Source of the DNA: Nageia nagi
Lineage: Eukaryota > Pinophyta
Direction of reading: 5' to 3'
DNA: 64,000 nt
NCBI GenBank assembly: GCA_050084985.1
Contig: JBITNC010000001.1
Location: forward strand, 186,124,001 to 186,188,000
The translations under genes were made by a program, and so were the position numbers. Shown one piece after another: positions 1 through 12,139 of the stretch. A model generated the notes under the pieces. That model saw only the letters and a list, made by a program, of their open reading frames with translations, searched no databases and was not told the DNA's origin. Every line of letters begins with the position of its first letter. Position 1 is the first letter of the stretch.

Positions 1-111
1 ACAGTCAATAAAAATTAGTAACTGTTATCAATTTCTTAAGTAACGTTTCGGATTGTCAAATCTACTCCTGCTCAATGCCTGTTAATTTCCAAATAGGAAA
101 ACTCTGGGTTG

Positions 112-119
112 CTATAAAC
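112..119 (+). promoter_or_regulatory. candidate TATA box of the TPD1-like gene
   Basis: CTATAAAC sits about 300 bp before the ATG at 415, in the least AT-rich part of the flank, so it could act as a TATA element. The flank also has a short upstream ORF: the ATG at 378 runs into a stop after six codons and would lie in the 5' UTR. No transcript data are available. A second AT-rich block near 360 (CTATTTAAAAG) is an alternative. Confidence 0.25.
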
Positions 120-414
120 CAAACGTCGACGATTGGCATCCCAGCTCTATCCTCTATGACAAGCAGCAACTTTTTCTTAATCTAATATTAGCATTTATCT
201 TTAACTTGTATGATTCGTTCAGATTGCCTTCAGCCCAAAACGGCATTTCGTATCTCATCATTGCCATGATGGAGATTCTATGGACAAACATCGTCCCGGA
301 TAACAGGGCCAACTCCAAATCAAATCGGCTGGTTGGAATAACCAGCGACCACTTGCTCCTATTTAAAAGCATACTACATGAAAATTGAAAGAACGTAGAG
401 CTAGTGTTGTCGAC

Positions 415-783
415 ATGGAGTCCGGGCGAAATTTTTTGGTAGTTTTTATGATAGTATTAGGTATGATTGTGTCAGCCTGGGCGGAATGCCAAATTACAGA
501 CATTAAGGCTACGTTATTAAGCGTGAGTGGTAGCCAAGATTATTATGATATTGAAGTGGTGAATAACTGCAAATCCTGCGATGCCAGGGACGTGAGGCTG
601 AAGCTGTTACTCCAGTCCGTTAACGGTGGACCAATTTCTTCGCATGTGGTGATGCCAAACGAGGGCAAACCCATTTTGAAAGCAGGTGGAATAGCCAGAT
701 TCACTCAGTACGAGCAATTCCCTCAACATGTTCTTAGGCTACCTATCCAACCAATATCGGCCACCTTTATCAAGTGCAAATAA
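415..783 (+). CDS. TPD1-like small secreted protein
   Basis: This encodes a 122-residue protein. Residues 1-23 form a classical signal peptide: a short polar start, a hydrophobic core, and AWA before a likely cut ahead of E24-C25. The mature part has the plan of the TAPETUM DETERMINANT 1 family: an early Cys (C25), a YYDIEVVNNC..C motif (C52, C55), a GKPILKAGG turn (84-92), an aromatic FTQY strand (96-99) and a final Cys (C121). TPD1 relatives are secreted ligands of the EMS1/EXS receptor kinase in anther and ovule cell-fate control; that role here is inferred from the family. Only four Cys remain in the mature part: the usual central pair is missing, so this is a divergent or two-disulfide member. 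I chose the ATG at 415 because the frame further upstream has no ATG, only a TTG at 385, and because this start leaves a clean signal peptide. It is a single exon with no internal stop and higher GC than its surroundings. A recent single-exon duplicate or retrocopy is possible. Confidence 0.8.
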   Translation: MESGRNFLVVFMIVLGMIVSAWAECQITDIKATLLSVSGSQDYYDIEVVNNCKSCDARDVRLKLLLQSVNGGPISSHVVMPNEGKPILKAGGIARFTQYEQFPQHVLRLPIQPISATFIKCK

Positions 784-842
784 ACTCCTACATCTTTACT
801 TCAGTTCAGAATGTAGCGTAGAATGTCTCTCATGTCGATATA

Positions 843-848
843 AATAAA
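843..848 (+). terminator. polyadenylation signal of the TPD1-like gene
   Basis: AATAAA lies 60 bp after the stop codon, in a T/A-rich stretch followed by TTGTGAAGAC. This is a normal distance for a plant 3' UTR near-upstream element and supports the gene model ending at 783. Confidence 0.5.
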
Positions 849-849
849 G

Positions 850-3290
850 CTTGTGAAGACAAGATATGAATCCTTTGGAAGGTTATCGATCTAAAAAAAT
901 AATATTGTAATCCTTGCATAGATTAGATATAAAAGCAATCCATTCATAAGGTTTGAAGTGCTTTTATGTTAAATTGGTTCTTGATCCAAACTATATTGAT
1001 GGAAACATTAAATTATAACTTCTTAAAATGTGGTTGCTTAATTTAGTTAATAAATTTTATTAATAGATATTCCAATTTGAAATATAACATATTTTTTTTA
1101 TGATTTAATAGTTTTATAGTATTTACAATGGTTTATTTATTTTAATTGAGGAGTTACTCTTAAGAAATAGCATGTGGAACTTGAGCGCTTAAAAGGGGCA
1201 TTTTTAATATCAAGTTGAACTATTGGTATATATTTTTAATATCTTATAGGAGAAGGGTGTTTCAAATTCATACATACCTAGAAATAAATTCTAACAATTA
1301 AAAAATATGGCTACGAAAGAGGGTATAGGGGCTTTATTCATTTTGTACCCAAAGCTTCATATGATCACCTAGGTTGTTTGCTTTAGATAGCTTATGGGTA
1401 TATTTATTTGCCTTAGTTGAAGCAAGATTATGGGCATGCTTCACCATTTCAACAAGTTTGAATAAATAACTAAATTAAAATTTTATCTATTTCTTGTTAG
1501 AAATTCAATGTAATTATTAGATTTTAAATTATTTGACAAATAATTTCGTATAAAATTTATGTCCATTGATAGTACTTGAAGATTAAGTTTTGGTTCCTTA
1601 ATATTTAGATCCCTAAGTCTATTTTACCAAACCTACACTATTTGAAGGTAGTATTAATTAAATACTTGAAGCCTAAGTATCTAGAGCCAAAATAAATCCC
1701 TTCTCATTTTCATTTCATGTGTTTTTGTTGTGATTGATTTGGTCAATAGTGCTTTACCCATTAAAATTCTAAGGCCAACAAAATCTAATCAAATCCAAAA
1801 AGAATTGGAAGGCTTCATGGTTATCGATTTGCATGCTTATGCATGAAATGGTCAATTTCCTAACATCTTTGGTGCAATTTAAATCATGTTCAAGTCTAGT
1901 TTGTTTATATTTTATGCTCTAACAAGCTATTATGGTTATCAATGTATTCACCATGAAGGTATGAAATTGGTCTTCTTCACCATATTTTGTTTATTTCTTT
2001 CTAACCATCATTGTTAGGGGCTAGTTTTAGATCCATGGTGTTCTAGTATGGGAGCTAGTCAAAAGAGGAATCAAATTAAAGGCATCCATATCAACAAATT
2101 TTAGTTGACTACATCTAGCATACACCATAGTATATCATTGCATCTTTCTATACCCTATTTTTTCCTTATATTATCATGTAATCTAATTTAGAAACCTAAA
2201 ATAAAATGTGTATTACAAAATCTATTAGAATTTACTCATTGTATTGTAACAAGTCAAAAAGACCTGTTTGTTGTAATCATAGACACATTCCTTTATAAAC
2301 TAAGTGCTCAAATGTTTGTTTGGCTTGAGTAAATAACTATGTCATAATTCTACATATTGGAATTTATCATCTAAGGTTAAATTGATTGGGATTTAAGCAT
2401 GTTATTTGACTTATTGATCATGTTTAAGTTCATATATCATTTTTATGTATTCACTATATAATATTTTAGGTTAAGCTGCTAGTTTCATTGTTATGTTCAC
2501 ATAACATAAACTTAGAGTTAAATTTTGGTTACATAGTTGAAACTCTAATTGAGTGATACTACCTTAGGTACATCATTGTATATGAGAAAGAAATATATAT
2601 ATGTTACATTGAAATTGCATAAATCATTTTCATTGATTTTTCAATTAGATGATAACATTATACTAGGTGAGTATTGCATCATTTTTTACATAACATGAAT
2701 TTATTATTTGGGTAAATTATATGAATGCTAGTGTTGTATCATTCACACTGATCAATATTTTATGATGAATGTACTACACCAAAAAGGATTTTTATGTTAG
2801 TTTAAAACCTAAAAAAATCCATCATAAAAATATAAACTAAATTTAAGATATATCTTAATGGAACTCAAACATTCATTTATAAAATTAAAATATTCTTGTA
2901 AATTTCATTCCCTCATGTGTGAGAAGCATTTTTTCATAACAACATTTGTGTGAAAATAAAAATATAATAAAATTGGAGAAAAAGACCTCTTGTACAGAGT
3001 TGAGTTGACAAAAGTGAGAATGATGCTAAGAAACAATGAATTCATTAGGTTCAACACCACTTCAATTCATTGCACTTTTAGGTTAGGGTTTATGAATTCT
3101 ATAGGAACTATGCAAAAAAGTTCATACTAAACATTAAGTTTTATTGGCATGTTCTTTAGTCTATTATTTCATCTATATGCTTAATACTACAAAGAAGGTC
3201 AACCATACATGTGTCGAGTTCCATTATAGATACAATAAGATAATAATTATTCATGGATTTGAAGTATTGATAGCCCTATTTTAGTAGAAT
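850..3290. other. AT-rich intergenic DNA, no gene seen
   Basis: No frame longer than about 60 codons and no recognisable protein motif was found on either strand. The stretch is very AT-rich. It holds a possible weak inverted repeat near 2770-2840 and no tandem structure that I can see. It is probably unrecognisably old repeat DNA. Confidence 0.6.
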
Positions 3291-3299
3291 GAATGGAAT

Positions 3300-4640
3300 A
3301 CATGAGATAATACATTTAAAGATATAACATTATTTATATTAATGGTTATATATTTTATTTAATTGAATAGTTTGATGGCTTCCTTGCTACAACCATTCCT
3401 TACATTGTCTTTATCATTGTAGTCCATGAAATTATTTATTCATAACAATATTGTTAAAACTTTATCATTTAATCCCCATATTTTTATACTTAAGTATCAA
3501 GGTTGTTATTATAATTGCATCATAAATATTATTCACACATGTTCTATATATTCAAATTATTGATGGTTTCTTACTATAACCATTCCTTCATACCTACAAT
3601 AATTGTGGTTCAAAAAATTATTTGTTAATAATGCATCTTATAAATCACTTATCTTAATGATTCACATTTTTCTATACATATTCTTAATTTTTTGATTTTG
3701 TTTATCAAAATTACATCATTTGTTAATACCTTTTATTATTGTTATTTGATGTTTCTCTTAAATATTCCTTTATCTTGCATATGCATTAATAAAATTATTT
3801 GTTCATAATGCATTTTATCAAATAAAAAGCTTGTGGATTAATGCTCCCACATTTTACATACATATCTATGAGGTAATCACAACATATGGATTAATGCCCA
3901 AATATTTTATTTATTCGAATACATTTACATATTTCTTAGTATAACCATTTCTTGTATAACAATCATTGCAATCCATGAAATTATTTATTCATAATGCATT
4001 TTTTCCAATAAAACCATTTCTTCTTAATACTTGCATATTTTCTTACATGTTTATCAATATTATTATCATAGTTGTATTTTCATGATTAATACCTATATAT
4101 TACACTTGTTAAAATAGTTTGATGGATTCCTGGTATAACCATTCCTTGCATACTTTGCAATTATTATAGTTCATAATACATCATTTTAAACAAAAATTTT
4201 ACTCCTATATTTTGCATACATGTATATCATGGTTGTTATAAGTATTACATCATCTATATTAATGCCTACATATTCCATTTGTTCAAATAGTTTAATGCAT
4301 TCCTCACATACATTACAATCATTATAGTCCATCATAATGTATCTTATTAAGCAACACCCTTGCTATCTTAATACTCCCATATTTTTAATACATCCCTATC
4401 ATAGTTTCAACATAATTGCATCATCTATATTAATAGTGGCATATTCTATTTATTCAAATAACTTGATGAATAACATTCTACAACCATTAATTAAATACTC
4501 TATAATCACTAAAATCTATGAAACTATTTATTCATAATACATCTTTTAAAATAAAGCCTTTATGGTATTAATTATCCTACATTTCACATACATGTATATG
4601 AAAATTATTATCATAATTGTATTATTTATGTTAATGTAAA
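3300..4640. repeat. degenerate ~185 bp satellite, about seven units
   Basis: The same ordered motifs recur: TAGTTTGATGG, then ataACCATTCCTT, then a run resembling TCCATGAAATTATTTATTCATAA, then tgCATCAT and a TTAATgCC(a)TAtATTT segment. The CCATTCCTT anchor, or its decayed form, falls at about 3393, 3590, 3762, 3945, 4139, 4297 and 4484, so units are 158-197 bp and most are 180-197. Units differ strongly from each other, so the array is old. The short frame at 4337-4537 is a by-product of this array, not a gene. Confidence 0.75.
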
Positions 4641-5570
4641 ATTCACTTTTGGGACTTGTTCCTTCTAGGAATACTTTTTAATTATGAGTATTTATTTATT
4701 TAATGCTTATGTACTTAGGCATCATTGTAACCTTATATAGGATACTTATGGATTCGATGGACCAATTATAAGCCAAAAATTGGGACATCTCCCTACAAGG
4801 GTAGATTAGAAATATAATTAGTACTTAAGTGTAATGATGCGGATCCCAAGATCCCAATGCATGATTAGAGGTGTGCTCATGGATTATAGTTGGGCATATG
4901 AGTCATTATGATCCATAGGCTAATTTTTAAGCATGGAGTGAGGGACCACATCCTTGTGGATCCCTAGGCATGATCTAGGTATCTATAATGAGGTAACACA
5001 TATATATGTATTTATATATATGGTTGGCACATGATTAGAGAGGATATTTTTAGTACATCTAAAATATTCTATCTTCGATGTGGCAAAACCATCTATGATA
5101 TCTCTCATTAGAGAAATACCCAATGTAAAGAAGAACATAATGGGATGAACTTTTCACTAGGATATTGGCCAAGGATACAAACCCTTACTCAATCTAGAGT
5201 TGTAGTTAGATCTATGGGTTGAAGGCCTTAGTAGTGAGATGTCATCATTTGAGGAGTGTATGCCCTAGATATAGTCTTTTTAGTGAAGCATCGACCCTTT
5301 TAGGAAAATTTGATTATATATTAGTTATTTCATACTTAATATTGATACATTAGCATTTATCTTCTACTTTGTCTTATATGTTGGTATATTTTTATTATGT
5401 GAATTTGTGTTCTTATTCATCTTCCTATTAATTTCTTAATTATTTTGAAATAAGGAATTATTTAGAATATTACAATGGTATAAAATTTATAATCCTATAA
5501 AATTAAGGGAGGGTTATTAGATGTAATCAACTGAGAAGGTTTACCAAAAGCATAAAGGAAGGAAGTTCCC
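4641..5570. other. intergenic, no gene seen
   Basis: No coding frame or LTR boundary is visible. Base composition is slightly less AT-rich around 4780-5290 than in the flanks, which fits an old unidentified repeat, but I can assign no family. Confidence 0.5.
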
Positions 5571-5571
5571 C

Positions 5572-6050
5572 ATGGTACCCCACACTAGATCTAAGGAGAA
5601 AATAAAGATACAACATAGAGATACAACTCAAAAAAATTGGATGAATGAACTAGAGTATGCACATGAGAAGAAACAAACACATGAAGAAATGGATATCTAA
5701 CCCAAGGATCTAATTGAGAAGAATTTTGATGATTTATTTTCCATGATAAACATGATTGCAAATCAAATGTAGTTATGGAATTGACAATTAGAAGGGAGGA
5801 ATAGGAGAGGGATGTAGGGCATAGAGTAATCCCTATGAATCCCCATACATAAATATATGCCTCTATTTAGGATAAGGAACCAAGAGGGAAAATGTGCTTA
5901 CATAGATCTTGTTAGAGATATCCTAGAGAGGAGGAAGATTTCTTGCACATATCCAAAGGTTTGAGAAGAAAGAACCTATTTTTCAAATATCCAAATAGGC
6001 TAGAATGATAAACAATGGAGGGAATTACTTTTTCAAAACTAGATATACTA
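5572..6050 (+). pseudogene. gag-like ORF remnant, N-terminal part
   Basis: From the ATG at 5572 one frame can be followed for about 150 codons through a few TAA/TAG/TGA stops. It begins MVPHTRSKEKIK and continues with charged, helix-prone sequence (NELEYAHEKKQTHEEM, then DDLFSMINMIANQM). A TRSKE-type start followed by a helical charged region is common at the N terminus of plant LTR-element gag proteins, but no zinc knuckle, protease or polymerase follows. It could also be any decayed helical protein. Confidence 0.35.
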
Positions 6051-6759
6051 GATATCTATTATTTTGTGAACTAATATGTAGGAGATAATGCTAAATAGGG
6101 ACACCATGAAAGAAATTACAATACCTCCACCTTTGCTACATCCCAACAAGCCTATGGTCTTGTCAAGGTAGGAAAGTAACACAAGCTTGATTTCACCATT
6201 AAAGCTTAATCAATTGTATCACTAATATTTCTTAAACACACAAGAATTCAAGAATGATTTATCTTTTTCCATGTATTTAACTTGTTTTTAAAAATGGTCA
6301 GTGGTAGTTATTACTACAAAAATCTTTAAAACCTTGAATGGAGAAATTTTTTGATCAAATGGAGTTCCATAACCATTATATAAAGGTAAAAATTGAAAAA
6401 TCTTAGAATTTGATATTTTTTAAAGTCTTTTTACCTTGTTTGGATCTATTCAACCCTTAATAATATCATCATCCTTTTTAGTTTGACTAACTATTTTTAA
6501 AACATATTTTTCCCTTTGCTCAGATTGAGCTGTAGCTTGATATTTTTCTTATCATTATCTTCTATTTGAATAATAATTTTCCCTCTTTTTCAAATCTATT
6601 AACTAAGAGTTTATATCCTTTTATCATTAATTTCTTCATTTTGAATAATTGATTTTCTTAAATCAGAATGAACTCCTTGATAACCCAACACTAAGAGTTC
6701 ATTATCAATGCTCTCAACTTGACCATCACCTAATCAAGCCCAAGATTATGTTAGTATGA

Positions 6760-7080
6760 TTTATGTAATCAATAATTATCAAAGCAACTTTATCATTATC
6801 ATTCAAATAGACCTAACTAACATCACCTCTTGGGTGACTTATTGATAATAACTATGATTGGCTTATTAGTACCTTCATCAAATAGACTAACATATTAATC
6901 CGAACATTGATTTTATGTACCCTAACTAATATAATATATCCATTGGGAAATTTGTGTCTCATTTGATCACCAAAATATATCCCTAATATATCTTCACCCA
7001 CCTATAAATACAATACCCACCAGTAGATAGTATTGTATCTTGTTAGACAGAAGTTAAAGATGAGGTGTGGGAGGTCTCAA
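6760..7080 (+). repeat. LTR/promoter-like block
   Basis: A TATA-type element (TATAAATA, 7003-7010) is followed by short C-rich sequence and TTGTATCTTGTTAGACAG, an arrangement like the U3/R part of a plant LTR. Upstream there is a TCACCTCTTGGG-type motif that also recurs in the block at 11.26-11.45 kb. LTR edges could not be set, so this may be a solo or truncated LTR. Confidence 0.3.
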
Positions 7081-8830
7081 AGGTGCTTAAAAAAGTGCTA
7101 TGACAATTTCAACCCTCTCCAAGATTTTACCAACATGAAGGTAAAATACATAACCAAAACTAGGTAGATCCAAAAGGATAACAATGACAAGTAGGCCAAA
7201 ACCTCCCTTATACCTCATCTTGATCTGACTAACAAGATTATGGAAACAATTACCAAGGAAAAGAAAGAGAAAAATGAAAGCAACAATGATAACCCAAAAT
7301 GATAATTTTTTATAAATCATGAAAGGTCAAATCTAAAGCATAAATAATAAAAAATATGTGATAAAGATTTTTCAATAGTTTCAATGTGACCAAAGAAAAA
7401 ATACATAATTTTTGTGGGTCAAATCAAATATAGCATTAACATATAGAGAACAAGTCAAGATTTAGAGACCTTCCCAACCTAACCTAAAAAATTTCATCTA
7501 ATGCATGGTCAAATTAATGAGAATGAAAACTAAATATTGAAATATTGTTAGTTTCCTCTCAAACCTGAGTACAGAAAAGAATTAAATAAATTTGAAGGAA
7601 AGCCTAGAGTTAAAGATTTGAAGATAATGATGAAGAATGAATCATGATTCTAAAATCATTAATCATTTCAACATGAGTAATAAAATAACATGATAGGTCG
7701 GAGTGAAAGTTATGATAACATGATAACAATAAAAATTACACAATGAATCAACTAGCATTCATAACCAATCAAGAGTAAAGTTAGTCAAGATTTCAAGGAT
7801 GATGACAATGGGTCTAAAGGAGAATGTAAATTAGGATCTCAATGCAACTCAATAATGAAACATTCAAATATCAAAATGATATCTGTAATTAATAAAATGG
7901 TGAGGAAATGATAGCATCCAAAAGGAGAAAGAAAGGAAGAGACTCACAAAGGCTTCTTTGATCGAGCTACATAAAGAAGGAAGTACATCATAAGATGTTA
8001 TTTTTCATAATCAGTTGAAAGAAAATCTGAGATACAAAGTGAAGCCACAAAAATCCAAAGAACATGAGTAAAGAGGATGATAAACTATCTAAAGAATACA
8101 AGAGAAATTATATTATTTACTCCAAACTTTTCAAAACTATAGCATTTTATTTTGTTATGTATTTCTCAAAGCTTTAATTAGGAGTGGTTGAGCACTTATA
8201 TTTAGAACATAGAAACCTCAAAGACTTTACCAATAAATTTTTAACCAATTTCTCCCCCTAAGTAATATAAGCAACTTTCATCTAGTCAAATAAGGGGATT
8301 GTATATGATGAAGAAAATTCCAAGACCCATTTCAATAATTTTTATAAACTAACAAATGTTGTTAGGGATTTACTAAAACTTGAGTATTAAGAATTGGAAA
8401 TTAAAGGATTATTATAACAAATAGAGTATGGTTTCAAGAATGTACTTGAGTTTTGTTGAGATTGCAATGCAATGTCATTGTCCAAAATATACATGCACAT
8501 TTTAAGAAGGATCTTTTAGGTATCCTCCTAAAAAATAATGAATAAAGAAGAATAAGGTGCAATATCATAATCAATGTTGTTTTGATCAAACAACTCTCAA
8601 CCATCAGGATCACTTTCAAATTTTATATGAATTATTATTTGGTTTACCTCTTTCTTCATGAGAATAATAGACTAAAGGCCATTAGCATCAAAGGCTTGAT
8701 TGGGCAACTTGGTATTCCAATTTATATAATGTACTCTAAATGGAAAATAAAAAACAAATAAAATGATGTATGATCATAAAATGAAAAATAGGAATATACC
8801 ATATATACAAAGTTAAAAGAACCTAAGTAG
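7081..8830. other. AT-rich intergenic DNA, no gene seen
   Basis: The small minus-strand frames here (for example 7087-7320, hydrophobic by composition) show no motif and have no paralogue in the window. I see nothing I can support as a gene or repeat. Confidence 0.5.
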
Positions 8831-11240
8831 ATGGAAAGCATTTCTAAAGAATCAAGGAAATCTGTTAAGGGGTATGTTGATTTCTACTTGGAAGAGTGAG
8901 ATAATTCTTACATTCAAATGTATGAATTTGAGTTAGAACCTATAAGATTTCCTACTTATGTGAGTGATAATATCATGATATTTCAAATTATAAGGTAATT
9001 AAAGCACCATTATGAATACTTATTGAGGAAAAAGGTAGGAATGACCAAATTTACATTTTGTTTAGGTTACTATGCATGTAACACATGGATAGAGGTAGAA
9101 ATAATGGCCTAAGAAGTTAACACTTATGATCTTGGGAAAATGAATGCAGTGAAAAATTATGACCCAAATATATTGATAGATGCATATTTTAATTCCAATT
9201 TTAAATTATCCTTTTAGCATAAGTCATTGGGAAATGTTGAGAGATATTGGAATGTGATCTCAAATATTGAAATCTTAGATATAGCTAGGAATATAAAGAG
9301 CAACAAGAAAAAGAGAAAAAGAAGGATAAAATAATAATGATTTCATCTTCCCCACTAATTCTAAAATTTTAAGAAGACCTCTAGCTCCTTTGCAAGATAT
9401 ATCACCCCTAAAATAATCCTCCAATCAAGCAACCATATCAAGAATTGATTAGTTTGGAAAAATTATGAATGTGAATGTCATTGATGTATTTCAAAACACT
9501 TACATCCTTGAAGAGTATCTAGAAGATGGTGGTACAAAGGACCTATTATAAGAATTGGAGAAAACCTTTAATCAAGAGGGTGAAACAAATTTATAAGTAC
9601 ATTTTGGTGAGGAGGAGGAAGATAAGCCTTAGGATATTGAAGTATATAACTTAGGAGCATATAGAAAAGAAGAATATGAAAAAGAGGATAATGAATTAGG
9701 TAGCCAAATATTAGGAATTCCAAGCAATTCATCTTTAGAAAGCATAATTAGAAGATAAGATAAAAATCAAAGTGCAAGTGAAATTGAATTTGTAAATATT
9801 ATATATTATAAGGAGGAAGGTGAGATAACCCCTAGCTCAAAGGGTATTATAGAGAAAAATATAATACCAACACATAGTTTAGAGAGAGATTCAACATCCA
9901 CTAATGGATAAAGATAATCTTATAAGAACCCCATAACTAAAAGCTCAGTGACATCTAAAACATAAAGAACCACAAGATGTTCAAAAAGTGTAAGCCCATG
10001 AGGAGAAGGAGGATTAGAAAATGGGGATGATAATGATGAAGAAAGTCTTGAATGAATAAAAAAGAGAAAGCAAGATGAATATGATCGATATTCAAAGAAA
10101 AAACTCAATCCTATGAACCCACCTCAAAAAGTGAATGATTGAAGCTAGTTAGAGGGAGTAGATTTAAATGCATATTTAAAGAGTTTACAAGATAATGAGT
10201 GGAAGTGATGATGATAATGATAGTGTATATGAGGATGAAAATGATCATGAGGGAACTCCATCCAAACCTCCCAAGTTACTTCAAATCTTACCAAGAATTG
10301 GATCTAATGGAAAATGTTTAGTAAAGAAGATATATAGCAACAAAAATAAGCCTAAAAATGTAGCTTCCCCCAAAATTCATTGTTACAAATATGATATTAT
10401 AAAATTAGATGAAAATGAGACTCCTTATATGGGAAAATCAACTATAGATCATATGTAGAAGTTCGTAAAGAAACATAAACACAAGATCAAAGAATTGGAG
10501 GGGGAATTAAAATAAGAAAAAGGTAAATATAGGAACTATGATTCCTTCATGTCTAATGAAAATATTTTAAAAAATCAATTATTATAAGTAGATTTTTTCA
10601 TCAAGAAGGTCAAAGTACTAATCTCACAACTACTCAGTATACTAGATAATGAATACAACATATTCTCTATGTTTTTATACATAAGGAAATAATTTAAATA
10701 TATGGAAAAAGACTATAATATAGACAAAGGAGATGCAAAAAGCAAATATCTAATTTTTCTAAGTGGGAGAAAACATTAAGGTCCAAAAATGATCACTTAA
10801 ATCATGGTGTGTGATAAATGTTTATTTTACCATCAATATTTTACAATAGTAGAGGAAAAATATAAATGGATGTTATCAAAATTTGGAGTAATATATGAAA
10901 AATTAAAGGGTATACTACAAACCATTGGTATATAATTCTTTGACATAGGAGTACTTATATAAAAGACATAGTTGTAGACTAAATTAAAAAGGGATGGTGG
11001 AGGCCCAACTATTTACTAATGATTTGAAAACCATACAAGAACAGATCCTTTTTTGGTCATATGATGCCTTAGTCATTTTCAAGTAGCGGTTGTGAGACTT
11101 ATTGGAAAAAATTCAAAAGTTGGATTAAGAAATAATTGGTGATGATAATGGCTTGAAGTTACATGTATTGAAGTTGACCAAGTTTGTATCAAAGGACCTA
11201 TACAAAATAATGTTAAAAACATTAAATATTTCTTGAAATT
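8831..11240 (+). pseudogene. long decayed acidic/coiled-coil ORF, family unknown
   Basis: A coding-like trace runs for about 2.2 kb on the plus strand in three successive frames: 8831-9330, then about 9360-10,195, then 10,195 to about 11,020. Block 1 has a compositionally normal fold-like region with many aromatic residues (for example YGYACNTWIE-like and NVERYWNVISN near 9240) and ends in a K/R-rich tail (9295-9335). Block 2 begins RRPLAPLQDISPL, passes MNVNVIDVFQNTYILEEYLED and becomes very rich in Asp/Glu and Ser. Block 3 opens with a DDDNDSVYEDENDHEG acidic run, then TPSKPPKLLQILPRIG, then K/E-rich coiled-coil sequence. About 20 stops interrupt it, nearly all TAA/TAG/TGA in places suited to Gln, Arg or Trp. 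It is followed by an LTR-like block at 11.27 kb, so it may be the internal gene of a non-autonomous or unusual LTR element. I recognise no known domain. Confidence 0.5.
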
Positions 11241-11269
11241 CCACCCATGTATCACCCCTTAGATAGGTC

Positions 11270-11900
11270 TAATTGGAAATTTAAAAAAAATGAAATTGTC
11301 AGTTGTTATGCTAGAGTCTCATCCACATTTCACCTCTTGGATAACATAAATTAGTTAATTATAAAATATAAAAATATTGGTTAGCTTATTTAAAGTACCA
11401 ATCTATTTATCACCCCTTCAATAGGGTTAATGGTCCACATAGTGAAAGTAGGAAACTTGGCAAGAAATAAAAGAAATTGCATTTTGAGAAAATGAGAAAT
11501 TTATGTAATTAGCTAGATATCAAATAATGTTTAGTTGTCACTTTATGGTTAGTTAAGGAATCCAAGGAGTTTATTTAATTTGAAGATATATTTTTGTAAC
11601 TAAAATTGGGTAATTGAATATTCATGTATTTCCACCTCCCTTGCATCTTATAAAAGGGAGGTAAGATCATTTTTGTACACTCTCTCTCATTGTTGCAAGA
11701 AAGTGTTGTAATTTTTAAATACAAGAGATTAATAAGAATAATTAATTGCTCTTATGTTTTCATTTTGTTGATGTTACTATTATGTGGATTCTTTTTTTTT
11801 AAGTTAATCATTAAAGTAGTATTGTATGTGATTATAATATCCTATTATAAAGCTTACAAGTGTTACAATAAGTTTTGTAATTGATAGCAAAAATCAATTC
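11270..11900 (+). repeat. LTR-like block with TATA box
   Basis: TATAAAAGGGAGG (TATA at 11,649) is followed about 30 bp later by a CACTCTCTCTC pyrimidine run and TTGTTGCAAGAAAGTG, as in the R/U5 of plant LTRs. Upstream the motif TCACCCCTT or TCACCTCTTGGATA appears three times, at about 11,266, 11,331 and 11,410. It follows the unknown ORF at 8.83-11.24 kb directly, so it could be that element's 3' LTR. Edges, primer site and target duplication were not found. Confidence 0.4.
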
Positions 11901-12139
11901 CAATGAAGCAATATTTATTTAGGCTATTACATTAATAGAGTAAAGAGTATATTTCTACTTTTAAACTATTATCTAGGGTCATTATTAATTGTTTTAGCTT
12001 TGATAAATCATTGCAACATTAGTTAGTATAAACCTTTCCTCTTACTAGTAAATAAGTAAATAGAGACTGTATTCCAATAAAGAACTATTGTAAGAATTAT
12101 TTACTTTGAAGCTAGTTAAAGAAGAGTGTTACTTGCATA

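Noticed and set aside
385-414. N-terminal extension of the TPD1-like protein starting at TTG
   Set aside because: TTG is a rare start in plants. The ATG at 415 gives a normal signal peptide, and the extra residues would put charged residues before it.
2770-2840. CACTA transposon end (TACTACACCAAAAAGG at about 2,771)
   Set aside because: The sequence resembles a CACTA terminus, but I found no matching inverted end, no 3-bp duplication and no transposase in the window.
3300-4640. CRISPR-like array from the regular repeats
   Set aside because: Units are ~185 bp, diverged, and lack short identical repeats with unique spacers. This is a eukaryotic satellite.
7087-7320. Minus-strand 77-codon hydrophobic frame as a membrane protein gene
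   Set aside because: Hydrophobicity follows from A/T-rich codons on this strand. No motif, no conserved neighbour and no second copy.
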